This document shows, one piece after another, positions 1 to 6,348 of a stretch of DNA of 8,874 nt; position 1 is the stretch's first letter; each line of letters starts with the position of its first letter. Both the position numbers and the translations under genes were made by a program. This DNA comes from Promethearchaeia archaeon (GTDB taxonomy: Archaea; Asgardarchaeota; Lokiarchaeia; Sigyniarchaeales; SOKP01). Below the pieces are notes generated by a model. It searched no databases. It saw nothing but the letters and a program-made list of their open reading frames with translations, and had not been told where the DNA came from. Location of the stretch: the NCBI GenBank assembly GCA_029856295.1, contig JAHQWS010000061.1:1-8874 (forward strand), given 5' to 3'.

Positions 1-16
1 AAATATTGGAATTGAA

Positions 17-1096
17 ATGATTGAAGAATTCTTTAAATCTGATAGAAATGCTATTAACCAAGAACTGGAAAATTTTTTTGAAAAACTTAATAAAAAAGAA
101 AAGGAGCTCCTTTTTGCTGATTTTAATAGCCAACTGAGAACTTTTATCTTACCAGAAAAGAGCAAAGCTAAACGAATCCATCCAATACTTTTAGTTGCCG
201 CTTTTAATGGCATTATTAATCCGATGTATTTAGAAGATAATATAGGGGAGATTAGAAAAGTAGCAATGGCAGTAGAATTTCTTCACAGCGGACATTTAAT
301 TCATGATGATCTTATTGATAATGATGATATGAGAAGGGGCGAACCTGCATTTCATAAACAGTTACAAAAAGAACTTAATAAGGTCTATAAAACATTGGAT
401 ATATTTGAAAAGGATAAATTAATTGAATTATATGGGAGGGATTTAAGTATTCTTGGGGGCTCTCTTGGTTATATTATGGGTTTGGATATAATTCGGTCTT
501 CTAAATTTCCTGATCAACTAAAATTGTTAGCTATAAATGAATATTCTGAAGCAATGGATTATTTAATGAAAGGAATGATTATTGAAGAAAATATGGAATA
601 TCATAATATTACAATGACGTTAGAACAATATCTAAACATCGCTGAGATGCAAAGGGCAAGAGTCTTAGAAAAAGCTACGAAGATTGGAGCAATTTTAGCT
701 AGGGGAAATAAGCATTACCAAATAAAACCATTATCTGATGCCATGCTAAGAATTGGTCAGGCTCACGCTATTCGGGATGATATTCTCGATATCGAGTCTG
801 ATATTAAAGATAAAAAGAAAAAATTTCTCTATATTTTAGCTGTGCAAAATACTGATGAGAAACAATCGAGACGATTAAATGAGATATATAGAAAGCCGGA
901 TATAACAAAAAGTGATATTAATGAAGTTATAAGAATATTTGCTGAGACTAACGCTACAATAATAGCCGAACTTTTTTCCAAAAACCTCATTCAGGAAGCT
1001 AAAGAGTATTTACGAGATATTTACCCTGACCTTAATAGAGACCAAAAAGAATTTTTTAATGAATTTAGCGATTTCATTTATTTACGTGAATTTTAA
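17..1096 (+). CDS. Polyprenyl (isoprenyl) diphosphate synthase, GGPP-synthase-like, divergent
   Basis: This trans-prenyltransferase would condense isopentenyl diphosphate with an allylic diphosphate, making C20 or longer chains for archaeal lipids or quinones. Seen: the first Asp-rich motif DDLID at residues 97-101 followed by NDDMRRG (102-108), and the second, DDILD, at 254-258. Both Mg-diphosphate sites are therefore intact, and 359 residues is slightly long for the family. Several usually conserved positions differ: AGD is GGS (147-149), the Lys-Thr pair is Gln212-Arg213, and the FQ before the second motif is HA. There also seem to be extra residues between about 113 and 138. The fifth residue before the first motif is Gly92 rather than the aromatic that limits chain length in several archaeal GGPP synthases. 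ATG at 17 is the first start, but the frame is open to the window edge, so an upstream start is possible. It converges with the GTPase gene. The family is certain; chain length and even activity are not. Confidence 0.88.
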   Translation: MIEEFFKSDRNAINQELENFFEKLNKKEKELLFADFNSQLRTFILPEKSKAKRIHPILLVAAFNGIINPMYLEDNIGEIRKVAMAVEFLHSGHLIHDDLIDNDDMRRGEPAFHKQLQKELNKVYKTLDIFEKDKLIELYGRDLSILGGSLGYIMGLDIIRSSKFPDQLKLLAINEYSEAMDYLMKGMIIEENMEYHNITMTLEQYLNIAEMQRARVLEKATKIGAILARGNKHYQIKPLSDAMLRIGQAHAIRDDILDIESDIKDKKKKFLYILAVQNTDEKQSRRLNEIYRKPDITKSDINEVIRIFAETNATIIAELFSKNLIQEAKEYLRDIYPDLNRDQKEFFNEFSDFIYLREF

Positions 1097-1105
1097 GAAA
1101 ATGAT

Positions 1106-1120
1106 CTTTTAATTCTTTTA
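1106..1120 (+). terminator. Possible T-rich transcription terminator in the convergent gap
   Basis: The 26-nt gap between the convergent prenyl synthase and GTPase genes contains two short T-runs, cttttaattctttta. Archaeal transcription often stops at such U-rich tracts without a hairpin. This is weak evidence because the whole window is AT-rich. Confidence 0.3.
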
Positions 1121-1122
1121 AA

Positions 1123-1716
1123 TTAATAAACAACAGCTAAAGATTTATGAATTTCTAACATCAAATTGGTTAAATTCTTAAATACTTTTAAAATATTATA
1201 ATTTTCTAATGCGCTTGTTTTGTAATATCCATCTAGATCTTTCGATTTAACAAACTCCATTATGATTTCATCGCTAACTATTTCGGCTTCAGGTGTTTTA
1301 TCTAATAAATCATTTTTACTACCAATTAATAAGATAGGAATATTTAAGCTTCCCGTATGGTTAATCAGCATATCATACCAATATTCTAATTGCTGAAAGG
1401 ATGAAAAATTAACTAAATCAAAAACTAATAATGCCCCGCTTGCCCCCTCTAAAAATTTTGGTAGCATGGGTCTAAATCGTTCTTGACCTCCAAAATCGAA
1501 AATAGAATTAACTGCGTATAGCTCATTCTTACTCTGAATTTTTGGAAATCTGATTCTTAAGTAGGTAGAATGAAAGCTTATTCCTAAAGTCATTTTAGTA
1601 TTCATATCATATGAATTAAAGCAATATCTGTTAAATAAACAAGTCTTCCCTACCCCTGGAGCGCCGATTAATACAATCTTAAAAGCATAACTTATATTTT
1701 CTTCAGGAATAATCAT
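1123..1716 (-). CDS. Ras-superfamily small GTPase (Asgard Rab/Arf-like)
   Basis: A monomeric GTP-binding switch protein of 197 residues, essentially one G domain. Motifs in order: G1 P-loop GAPGVGKT at 18-25; switch I Thr43; G3 DFGGQERF at 74-81; G4 SKND at 133-136, in place of NKxD; and G5 TSAL at 167-170. Gln78 matches the catalytic Gln61 of Ras, so hydrolysis is plausible. The G3 box is a mixture: GGQ recalls Arf-type proteins, while QERF and the overall length recall Rab/Ras. There is no N-terminal Gly2 for myristoylation and no C-terminal cysteine (the protein ends LAVVY), so classical lipid anchoring is not encoded. Such GTPases are numerous in Asgard archaea and are the main taxonomic clue here. 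The minus-strand ATG at 1716-1714 gives a short leader before the P-loop, and a TATA-like element lies about 45 nt upstream. Partners and effectors are unknown. Confidence 0.93.
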   Translation of the reverse strand: MIIPEENISYAFKIVLIGAPGVGKTCLFNRYCFNSYDMNTKMTLGISFHSTYLRIRFPKIQSKNELYAVNSIFDFGGQERFRPMLPKFLEGASGALLVFDLVNFSSFQQLEYWYDMLINHTGSLNIPILLIGSKNDLLDKTPEAEIVSDEIIMEFVKSKDLDGYYKTSALENYNILKVFKNLTNLMLEIHKSLAVVY

Positions 1717-1760
1717 ACCTACTTGAGTCCCAAATAATACTAGAGATGATGATTTTCTTT

Positions 1761-1776
1761 TATAAAAATATAAATT
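1761..1776 (-). promoter_or_regulatory. TATA-like box for the small GTPase gene
   Basis: On the minus strand the sequence reads aatttatatttttata and begins about 45-60 nt upstream of the GTPase ATG. This fits an archaeal TATA box with a short 5' leader. High background AT lowers the confidence. Confidence 0.4.
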
Positions 1777-1841
1777 GTGCTTGACAAAAAAAATAATCGA
1801 AATCTATATTATTTTATAAGGTAAAAATCTAAATTAGGGAA

Positions 1842-1856
1842 TTTATATATATATTA
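1842..1856 (+). promoter_or_regulatory. TATA-like box for the radical SAM gene
   Basis: The run tttatatatatatta is preceded by a purine-rich aggga that could act as a BRE. It lies about 35-48 nt before the ATG at 1890 and would give a leader of roughly 10-20 nt. It is the clearest TATA-like element in the window. Confidence 0.5.
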
Positions 1857-1889
1857 AGATATTAATAAAAAAACTTTGAGTAGAAATTG

Positions 1890-2798
1890 ATGAGCAAAAA
1901 ACTCCCTCCCGAACAAATAATTATCAGACCCCCGGTTGAAGCTTATTCTGTTTTGATTGCTGTTACAGGTGGCTGTTCTTGGAACCAATGCAAATTTTGC
2001 GGTACTTATAAGGGTATTTATGGCGGGGGTCAAGATTATGCTATACGACCATTAGATGCGGTATTGAGAGATATTGATCAAAAAGCAGAAATGAATTACC
2101 ATGGATTTCCAGTGTTTTTAGCAGGGGGGAATCCTACGTCAGCTCCAACAGATTATCTTGTTGAGATAATTAAATATGTGAGATTAAGACTTAAAAATGT
2201 GCCTCGAGTTAGTAGCTACGCTAAAGCTTTGGATATATTACGGAAAAGTAATGAAGATTTAAAACGACTAGCTGATGCGGGGTTAGATATTGTTTATATG
2301 GGTTTAGAAAGTGGCTCTAGCGAAATATTAAGAATTATGAAAAAAGGTACGAATGCAGAATCAATGATAAAAGCAGGTAAAAAAGTATTAAATGCAGGAA
2401 TTAAGCTAAGTTTATACATTATTCTTGGTTTGGGTGGCTACAAGTATTCTGAAGCTCATGTTAAAGAGACTGCAAGAGTATTGACCGAAATTAATCCAAC
2501 TATTTTTCGATTTAGAACTCTAAATATTATGCCCAATACACCTCTATGGAAAGAATGGAAGTCTGGAGAATTTGAGTTATTGAAACCTATTGACTGTTTA
2601 ATAGAAGAGAGAGAAATTATCAAAAATTTGGGTGAAAATGTGACTTCACAAGTGTTTAACGATCACGTATCTAATTATTGTGCAATAGAATCATCAAATA
2701 TTAAAGAAGATAGAGAGAAATTTATTATAACCTTGGATGCTTTCATTAGTGATCCAAGAATTCAGAACATGTCAAGAAAAAATTTAACTCGTATGTAA
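1890..2798 (+). CDS. Radical SAM protein (COG1032-like), CX4CX2C cluster motif
   Basis: A 302-residue radical SAM enzyme, expected to bind a [4Fe-4S] cluster and cleave S-adenosylmethionine to a 5'-deoxyadenosyl radical; the substrate is unknown. The cluster motif GGCSWNQCKFCGTYKG carries Cys29, Cys34 and Cys37. That is CX4CX2C, one residue longer than the canonical CX3CX2C spacing. AGGNPTS at 78-84 corresponds to the glycine-rich SAM-binding strand, usually GGE. GLESGSSEILRIMKKG at 138-153 is the typical late-barrel signature of COG1032-type proteins, and ILGLGG follows near 178. There is no N-terminal B12 domain and no C-terminal SPASM-like cysteine cluster, so this is a minimal radical SAM barrel. 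ATG at 1890 is preferred to an in-frame TTG immediately before it (1887). It is transcribed divergently from the GTPase gene, and no neighbour suggests a substrate. Confidence 0.87.
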   Translation: MSKKLPPEQIIIRPPVEAYSVLIAVTGGCSWNQCKFCGTYKGIYGGGQDYAIRPLDAVLRDIDQKAEMNYHGFPVFLAGGNPTSAPTDYLVEIIKYVRLRLKNVPRVSSYAKALDILRKSNEDLKRLADAGLDIVYMGLESGSSEILRIMKKGTNAESMIKAGKKVLNAGIKLSLYIILGLGGYKYSEAHVKETARVLTEINPTIFRFRTLNIMPNTPLWKEWKSGEFELLKPIDCLIEEREIIKNLGENVTSQVFNDHVSNYCAIESSNIKEDREKFIITLDAFISDPRIQNMSRKNLTRM

Positions 2799-2820
2799 TT
2801 TTTAACTCATTAATATTAAA

Positions 2821-2836
2821 ATTTAATTTAAATAAT
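2821..2836 (+). promoter_or_regulatory. Possible TATA-like element before the saccharopine dehydrogenase-like gene
   Basis: The 73-nt gap 2799-2871 is almost entirely A and T. The run atttaatttaaataat lies about 36-51 nt before the ATG at 2872, where a TATA box would be expected. No Shine-Dalgarno sequence is visible. Transcription from the upstream gene is equally possible. Confidence 0.25.
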
Positions 2837-2871
2837 ACAAAATAATTAATTTCATTTAGTTAAGATAAAAT

Positions 2872-4035
2872 ATGGGATATACCTATGCAGTTGTTGGTGC
2901 TGGGAGGCAAGGAACAGCTGCAGCTTATGATATGGCAAAACAAGGAGATGCTGAAAAAGTATTAATTGGGGATGTCTCTTTAAAAAATGCTGAAAAAGCA
3001 GCAAATAGAGTTAATAAAATTCTTAAAATAAAAATAGCAGAAGCCAAGCAAGTGGATGTAGAAGATTATTCATCCTTAGTTGATTTTCTAACTGGCGTAG
3101 ATGCATTTCTAAGTTCTGTGCCCTACTATTATAATTTAGAAATTGCGAAAGCTGCTATAGAAGCAAAAGCAAGTATGTGTGATTTAGGGGGAAATACAGA
3201 TTTAGTTAAAGAACAATTGAAACTCAATGCCCAAGCCAAAGAAGCGGGAATAAGCATTGTCCCTGATTGTGGACAAGTACCCGGTATGGGAACAACATTA
3301 TGTGTATATGCTATGAGTTTATTAAATAAACCACGCGAAGTTTTTATGTGGGATGGTGGATTACCTCAGAATCCTCGTCCTCCTTTTAATTACCTTCTCA
3401 CATTTAATATCGAAGGTTTAACAAATGAATATGCTGAACCCACACTTTTCTTAAGAGATGGCAAACTTGTTGAGATTCAACCATTAGAAGAATTAGAAGA
3501 ATTAGATTTTCCTGATCCTATAGGTCGTTTAGAAGCCTTTACAACCGGAGGAGGCACTTCGACAGCACCTTGGACGTTTGAGGGAAAGCTTATGACATAC
3601 CAAAATAAGACGGTTCGTTATCCAGGGCATTTTGCTCAATTAAGAGCATGGTGGGATTTAGGTTTACTTGACTCAAAACCTCTATTAATTGATAATCAAG
3701 AGGTTATTCCCCGAAAGGTATTTCATTCTCTCTTAGAACCCAAAGTCGTTATACCTGGAGATAAAGATTTAGTCGTTATTAGAATAAAATGCTTAGGGCA
3801 GAAAAATGGACAAGAGGCAGAAGTTATTTTAGATTTAATTGACTATTATGACGAGAATACGGGATTTACAGCGATGGAGAGAACGACAGGTTGGGATGCT
3901 TCAATTGTTGCAATTATGATGGCCCAAGGAAAAGTCCAAAAAGGAGCTATTCCCGTAGAATTAGCAATACCCGGAGATTATTTTGTTGATGAATTAGCAA
4001 AGCGAGGAATCAAAGTTAGCGTTAAAATTATGTAA
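2872..4035 (+). CDS. Saccharopine dehydrogenase-family NAD(P)-dependent oxidoreductase
   Basis: A 387-residue protein of the COG1748 (Lys9-like) family, which includes saccharopine dehydrogenases, lysine 6-dehydrogenases and several uncharacterised amine oxidoreductases. The N-terminal Rossmann fold is clear: VVGAGRQGTA with the GxGxxG glycines at 9, 11 and 14, and an acidic residue (Asp34, in LIGDVS) at the end of the second strand, which favours NAD over NADP. FLSSVPYYYN around 83-92 and the following CDLGG are typical of the family, where the nicotinamide end and substrate meet. The second half contains the conserved-looking PDCGQVPGMG, FTTGGGTSTAPWTFEG and TVRYPGH segments of the substrate-binding domain. 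Length fits single-domain archaeal and bacterial members. The ATG start lies directly before the Rossmann strand. No lysine-pathway gene is nearby, so the substrate cannot be assigned. Confidence 0.85.
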   Translation: MGYTYAVVGAGRQGTAAAYDMAKQGDAEKVLIGDVSLKNAEKAANRVNKILKIKIAEAKQVDVEDYSSLVDFLTGVDAFLSSVPYYYNLEIAKAAIEAKASMCDLGGNTDLVKEQLKLNAQAKEAGISIVPDCGQVPGMGTTLCVYAMSLLNKPREVFMWDGGLPQNPRPPFNYLLTFNIEGLTNEYAEPTLFLRDGKLVEIQPLEELEELDFPDPIGRLEAFTTGGGTSTAPWTFEGKLMTYQNKTVRYPGHFAQLRAWWDLGLLDSKPLLIDNQEVIPRKVFHSLLEPKVVIPGDKDLVVIRIKCLGQKNGQEAEVILDLIDYYDENTGFTAMERTTGWDASIVAIMMAQGKVQKGAIPVELAIPGDYFVDELAKRGIKVSVKIM

Positions 4036-4066
4036 ACTCTTGATAGAGCTGGTTAATTAAGTTTTC

Positions 4067-4114
4067 ATTTTCTCTAATTCTATTTTATTAAACTATTAAT
4101 AAAAATGAGAAAAT
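4067..4114. terminator. Imperfect hairpin after the saccharopine dehydrogenase-like gene, upstream of guaB
   Basis: Outer arms ATTTTCTC (4067-4074) and GAGAAAAT (4107-4114) pair perfectly. Inside them ATTTTATTA (4082-4090) pairs with TAATAAAAAT (4097-4106) with one bulge around a 6-nt loop. A 7-nt asymmetric bulge separates the two stems. A run of T follows at 4132-4136. It could terminate the upstream gene or act in the leader region of the next; the AT content limits its stability. Confidence 0.35.
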
Positions 4115-4151
4115 TATGATGAGAGTTCTCCTTTTTATATTATATATAGTG

Positions 4152-4182
4152 ATAAAGATTTATAACCTAGCATTATCTTTAT
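4152..4182. repeat. Inverted repeat upstream of guaB, possible operator
   Basis: ATAAAGAT (4152-4159) and ATCTTTAT (4175-4182) are perfect 8-nt arms around a 15-nt spacer. The right arm overlaps the TATA-like element of the IMP dehydrogenase gene, where a bound repressor would block TBP. A further aaagatt follows at 4194-4200. Chance occurrence in AT-rich DNA is quite possible. Confidence 0.3.
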
Positions 4183-4188
4183 AATTAA
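4179..4188 (+). promoter_or_regulatory. TATA-like box for guaB
   Basis: The sequence tttataatta lies 37-46 nt before the ATG at 4225, which would give a leader of about 10-20 nt. Another AT run, tttatattatatata (4133-4147), is farther upstream. No Shine-Dalgarno sequence precedes the ATG. Confidence 0.4.
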
Positions 4189-4224
4189 TATTTAAAGATT
4201 ATATTACAAATTAGTGAATTTAAA

Positions 4225-5691
4225 ATGACAGATTACTTTCGTAAAAAAGCCCACACAAACGAGTTAATAACGACTTTTGATGATGTCCTTTTGTTACCAG
4301 GATTTACGAATTTTGAGCCGAATCAAGTTGATATTTCCACAAAATTGGGAGAAAAATATAAATTCAATCTACCTATACTGTCAGCAGCAATGGACACCGT
4401 TACGGAAGAAGAAATGGCAATTAAAATGGCCCTATTTGGAGGCCTTGGCGTATTACATCGAAACTGTTCCCATGAAAAACAATTAAAAATGGTTCGCTAT
4501 GTAAAAAGGGCACGATCTTTTGTTATTGAAGATGTAGCTACGATTTCACCTGAAGAACCCTTATATAAAGCAAAAAACTTTATGGAAAATTACCACATTA
4601 GTGGTCTTGTAGTTGTTGATGATGGAAATAAAGTATGTGGAATTTTTACAAAAAGAGATATTCCTTTTTCAGAAGATGAATGTAAAAAGGGACTCGTAAA
4701 AGATTTTATGACTAAAGATGTGATTTCTATCAAACCAGGGGCTTCCCGTGAAGATGCTTTAGAAATGCTATTTAGATATAGAATTGAAAAATTACCCATT
4801 ATTGATAATGGGAGTTTAAAAGGTTTGATTACTAAAAAGGATTTAAAACCAGAATTTCCTTTAGCTTCAATTGACGAAGAAGGACGCTTGTTATGTGGTT
4901 TGGCAATTAGCCCAAAATACCCCACCACAAGTAAGGCAGTCTCAAACCTTAAAGAAATCGATCAATATGCGGATCTCCTTTTTATAGATGTAGCAGATTT
5001 TTATAAAAAAGATGATATGGATGGTACAAGAAAATTAATGGATTTGCTGGAAGCTGATTTCGTAATTGGGAATATTGGAACATATGAAGCAGCGGAGTAT
5101 ATTTTAACCAAATGCGATTATCCTGAAAAGTTTATTGCATTGAAAGTGGGAATGGGTTCTGGGTCAATATGTACTACTTCTATCCAAACTGGTGTGGGTG
5201 CTCCTACTTTATATGCTACTGCCGAAGTTGCAGATGCAATAGCCGATTATAATCCAAAAATGGGCTTAATTGCTGATGGGGGATTTAAGAATCCAGGGGA
5301 TTTACCAAAAGCATTCGCAGTTGGAGCTGATATGATTATGTCTGGACATTTTTTTGCGGGTTGTACTGAAAGTCCCGGATATTTAGATACAATTCAGGGA
5401 AGAAAAGTAAAGATTTATAGAGGGATGGGTTCGAAAGAGGCGCGAACTACTAATTATGTATTAGATAGATATAGTGTAGAAGCAAAAATGCTTCCTGAGG
5501 GCGTTTCTGACTATGTACCTTTCACAGGTCCTTTAGAAAGCATGTTGGAAACGCTAAAGGAAGGTCTATCTAACGGAATGATATATACAGGAGCTCTAAA
5601 CCTTCAGAATATGAGAAATGCTAAAATGGGAGTAATCTCTGCCATTGGACAAGCAGAGGCAAGACCACATGATTTGTTAGGGAAATATTAG
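4225..5691 (+). CDS. guaB: IMP dehydrogenase with CBS domain pair
   Basis: This oxidises IMP to XMP with NAD, the committed step to guanine nucleotides. The 488 residues form a TIM barrel interrupted by two CBS repeats, about 99-150 and 158-209, the usual nucleotide-sensing insert. Catalytic features: TTFDDVLLLPG near the N-terminus; SAAMDTVTE; the loop GSGSICTTS with nucleophile Cys316; DGG at 351-353 for the phosphate; YRGMGSKEA; and the flap DRY with the Arg415-Tyr416 dyad, followed by LPEGVSDYVPF. The Arg-Tyr flap and CBS pair favour IMP dehydrogenase over GMP reductase. One oddity: the nicotinamide-site segment reads IDVADFY (Asp255 onward) instead of the usual DSSxGxS, and IDVA is closer to GMP reductases. 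It shares strand and pathway with purH 0.8 kb downstream. The ATG start places the FDDVLL motif at the normal distance from the N-terminus. Confidence 0.93.
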   Translation: MTDYFRKKAHTNELITTFDDVLLLPGFTNFEPNQVDISTKLGEKYKFNLPILSAAMDTVTEEEMAIKMALFGGLGVLHRNCSHEKQLKMVRYVKRARSFVIEDVATISPEEPLYKAKNFMENYHISGLVVVDDGNKVCGIFTKRDIPFSEDECKKGLVKDFMTKDVISIKPGASREDALEMLFRYRIEKLPIIDNGSLKGLITKKDLKPEFPLASIDEEGRLLCGLAISPKYPTTSKAVSNLKEIDQYADLLFIDVADFYKKDDMDGTRKLMDLLEADFVIGNIGTYEAAEYILTKCDYPEKFIALKVGMGSGSICTTSIQTGVGAPTLYATAEVADAIADYNPKMGLIADGGFKNPGDLPKAFAVGADMIMSGHFFAGCTESPGYLDTIQGRKVKIYRGMGSKEARTTNYVLDRYSVEAKMLPEGVSDYVPFTGPLESMLETLKEGLSNGMIYTGALNLQNMRNAKMGVISAIGQAEARPHDLLGKY

Positions 5692-5698
5692 ACCAGAA

Positions 5699-5711
5699 AA
5701 TGATTATCATT
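5699..5711 (+). repeat. Small palindrome just after guaB
   Basis: AATGAT and ATCATT are perfect arms around a single T, eight bases past the guaB stop codon. It could take part in 3'-end formation, but it is too short to be sure. Confidence 0.2.
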
Positions 5712-5746
5712 TAATCCATCCTCTCATTTTATCCCACGATTATTTA

Positions 5747-5776
5747 CTTTATTTTTATAAAGATGTTTTATTTTAA
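5747..5776 (+). terminator. Hairpin plus T-rich tract downstream of guaB
   Basis: CTTTAT (5747-5752) and ATAAAG (5757-5762) are perfect arms around TTTT, followed by the T-rich gttttatttt (5765-5774). This is the best terminator-like arrangement in the window and fits the end of the guaB transcript. The rest of 5692-5923 is AT-rich with no supported gene. Confidence 0.4.
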
Positions 5777-5889
5777 TTATGCTTATAAAATCTTAATTTA
5801 TGTTAATTCTCATTTAAAGTTGAATTCAGTTTAAAATTAAACCGAAAAAGCAAGATTTTACAAAATATTATAAGGAAATTCTTGAACTA

Positions 5890-5899
5890 TTTATTAAAA
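5890..5899 (+). promoter_or_regulatory. TATA-like element before the 128-residue gene
   Basis: The sequence tttattaaaa lies 25-34 nt before the ATG at 5924, the distance expected for a leaderless transcript starting at that ATG. It is about 63-72 nt before the GTG at 5962, too far for a short leader. This matters for deciding the real start of the next gene. Confidence 0.3.
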
Positions 5900-5961
5900 T
5901 TTCTATATGAGTGAGAATTAAGTATGGTTGACGTAAGAGGCAGTTTACGCTTGGATTTGAA

Positions 5962-6348
5962 GTGGATTGGGTTATTTATAATGTTGATAATAATCGGTGG
6001 ATAAATATTTCACAAAAAGTAACCGTGGTGGCCACAACTTCAATTATGCAATATTCCATCCCCCGTATCAGTGCTACGATTGGTTCCCTTATCAAAAATA
6101 TAATTAAACGTAAAACTGATGAATTATTAATTGCGGGGTGCAATATGGATATAAGATTGATTTTTCATGAACTATTACGAATAAATTTAGCCATAGAATA
6201 TATTAAATTTCAAAGGTTTGAAGCAAATATATTTAGTGAAGAAGAGAAAAAAGCAATATTAACCGAATGTGGAGTCAAATTGCTTAAAAATCCCGAAATA
6301 GTGGAACGAGGTAAAGATATTGTTAGAGATATTCAAGGTTTAAGATAA
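5962..6348 (+). CDS. Hypothetical protein, 128 residues, possibly 5'-disrupted
   Basis: I do not recognise this protein. From GTG at 5962 it begins MDWVIYNVDNNRWINIS, then has a mixed segment (KVTVVATTSIMQYSIPRIS), a basic patch KNIIKRK, and a mostly helical, charged second half ending in VERGKDIVRDIQGLR. There is no convincing membrane helix, signal peptide or metal motif; it contains two isolated cysteines. The frame is open from 5932 but has no ATG until residue 29 (6046), so GTG is the only reasonable in-frame start. An ATG at 5924 in another frame, better placed relative to a TATA-like element, reads MVDVRGSLRLD before this frame opens, so the true N-terminus may have been lost to a frameshift. 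It lies between guaB and purH on the same strand, but a purine role is only a guess. Confidence 0.6.
   Translation: MDWVIYNVDNNRWINISQKVTVVATTSIMQYSIPRISATIGSLIKNIIKRKTDELLIAGCNMDIRLIFHELLRINLAIEYIKFQRFEANIFSEEEKKAILTECGVKLLKNPEIVERGKDIVRDIQGLR

Noticed and set aside
1743..1752. Box C-like motif (gatgatga) suggesting a C/D box small RNA
   Set aside because: No CTGA D box or paired C'/D' boxes follow at the right distance. The similar atgatga near 4115 also lacks a D box.
1781..1810. Bacterial-type promoter: TTGACA, 18-nt spacer, TATATT
   Set aside because: The surrounding genes point to an archaeon, which uses TATA/BRE promoters. The match is readily explained by AT-rich sequence, and a better TATA-like box lies closer to the gene.
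4277..4486. 69-codon frame on the plus strand inside guaB
   Set aside because: It lies entirely within the well-supported IMP dehydrogenase gene in another frame and has no family features.
4590..4928. 112-codon minus-strand frame inside guaB
   Set aside because: It is antisense to the CBS-domain region of guaB, with low-quality composition and no recognisable motif.
5692..5923. Hidden gene or RNA in the gap after guaB
   Set aside because: Stops are frequent in the frames I followed, and no tRNA-like or GC-rich structured segment is visible; only the terminator-like hairpin is supported.
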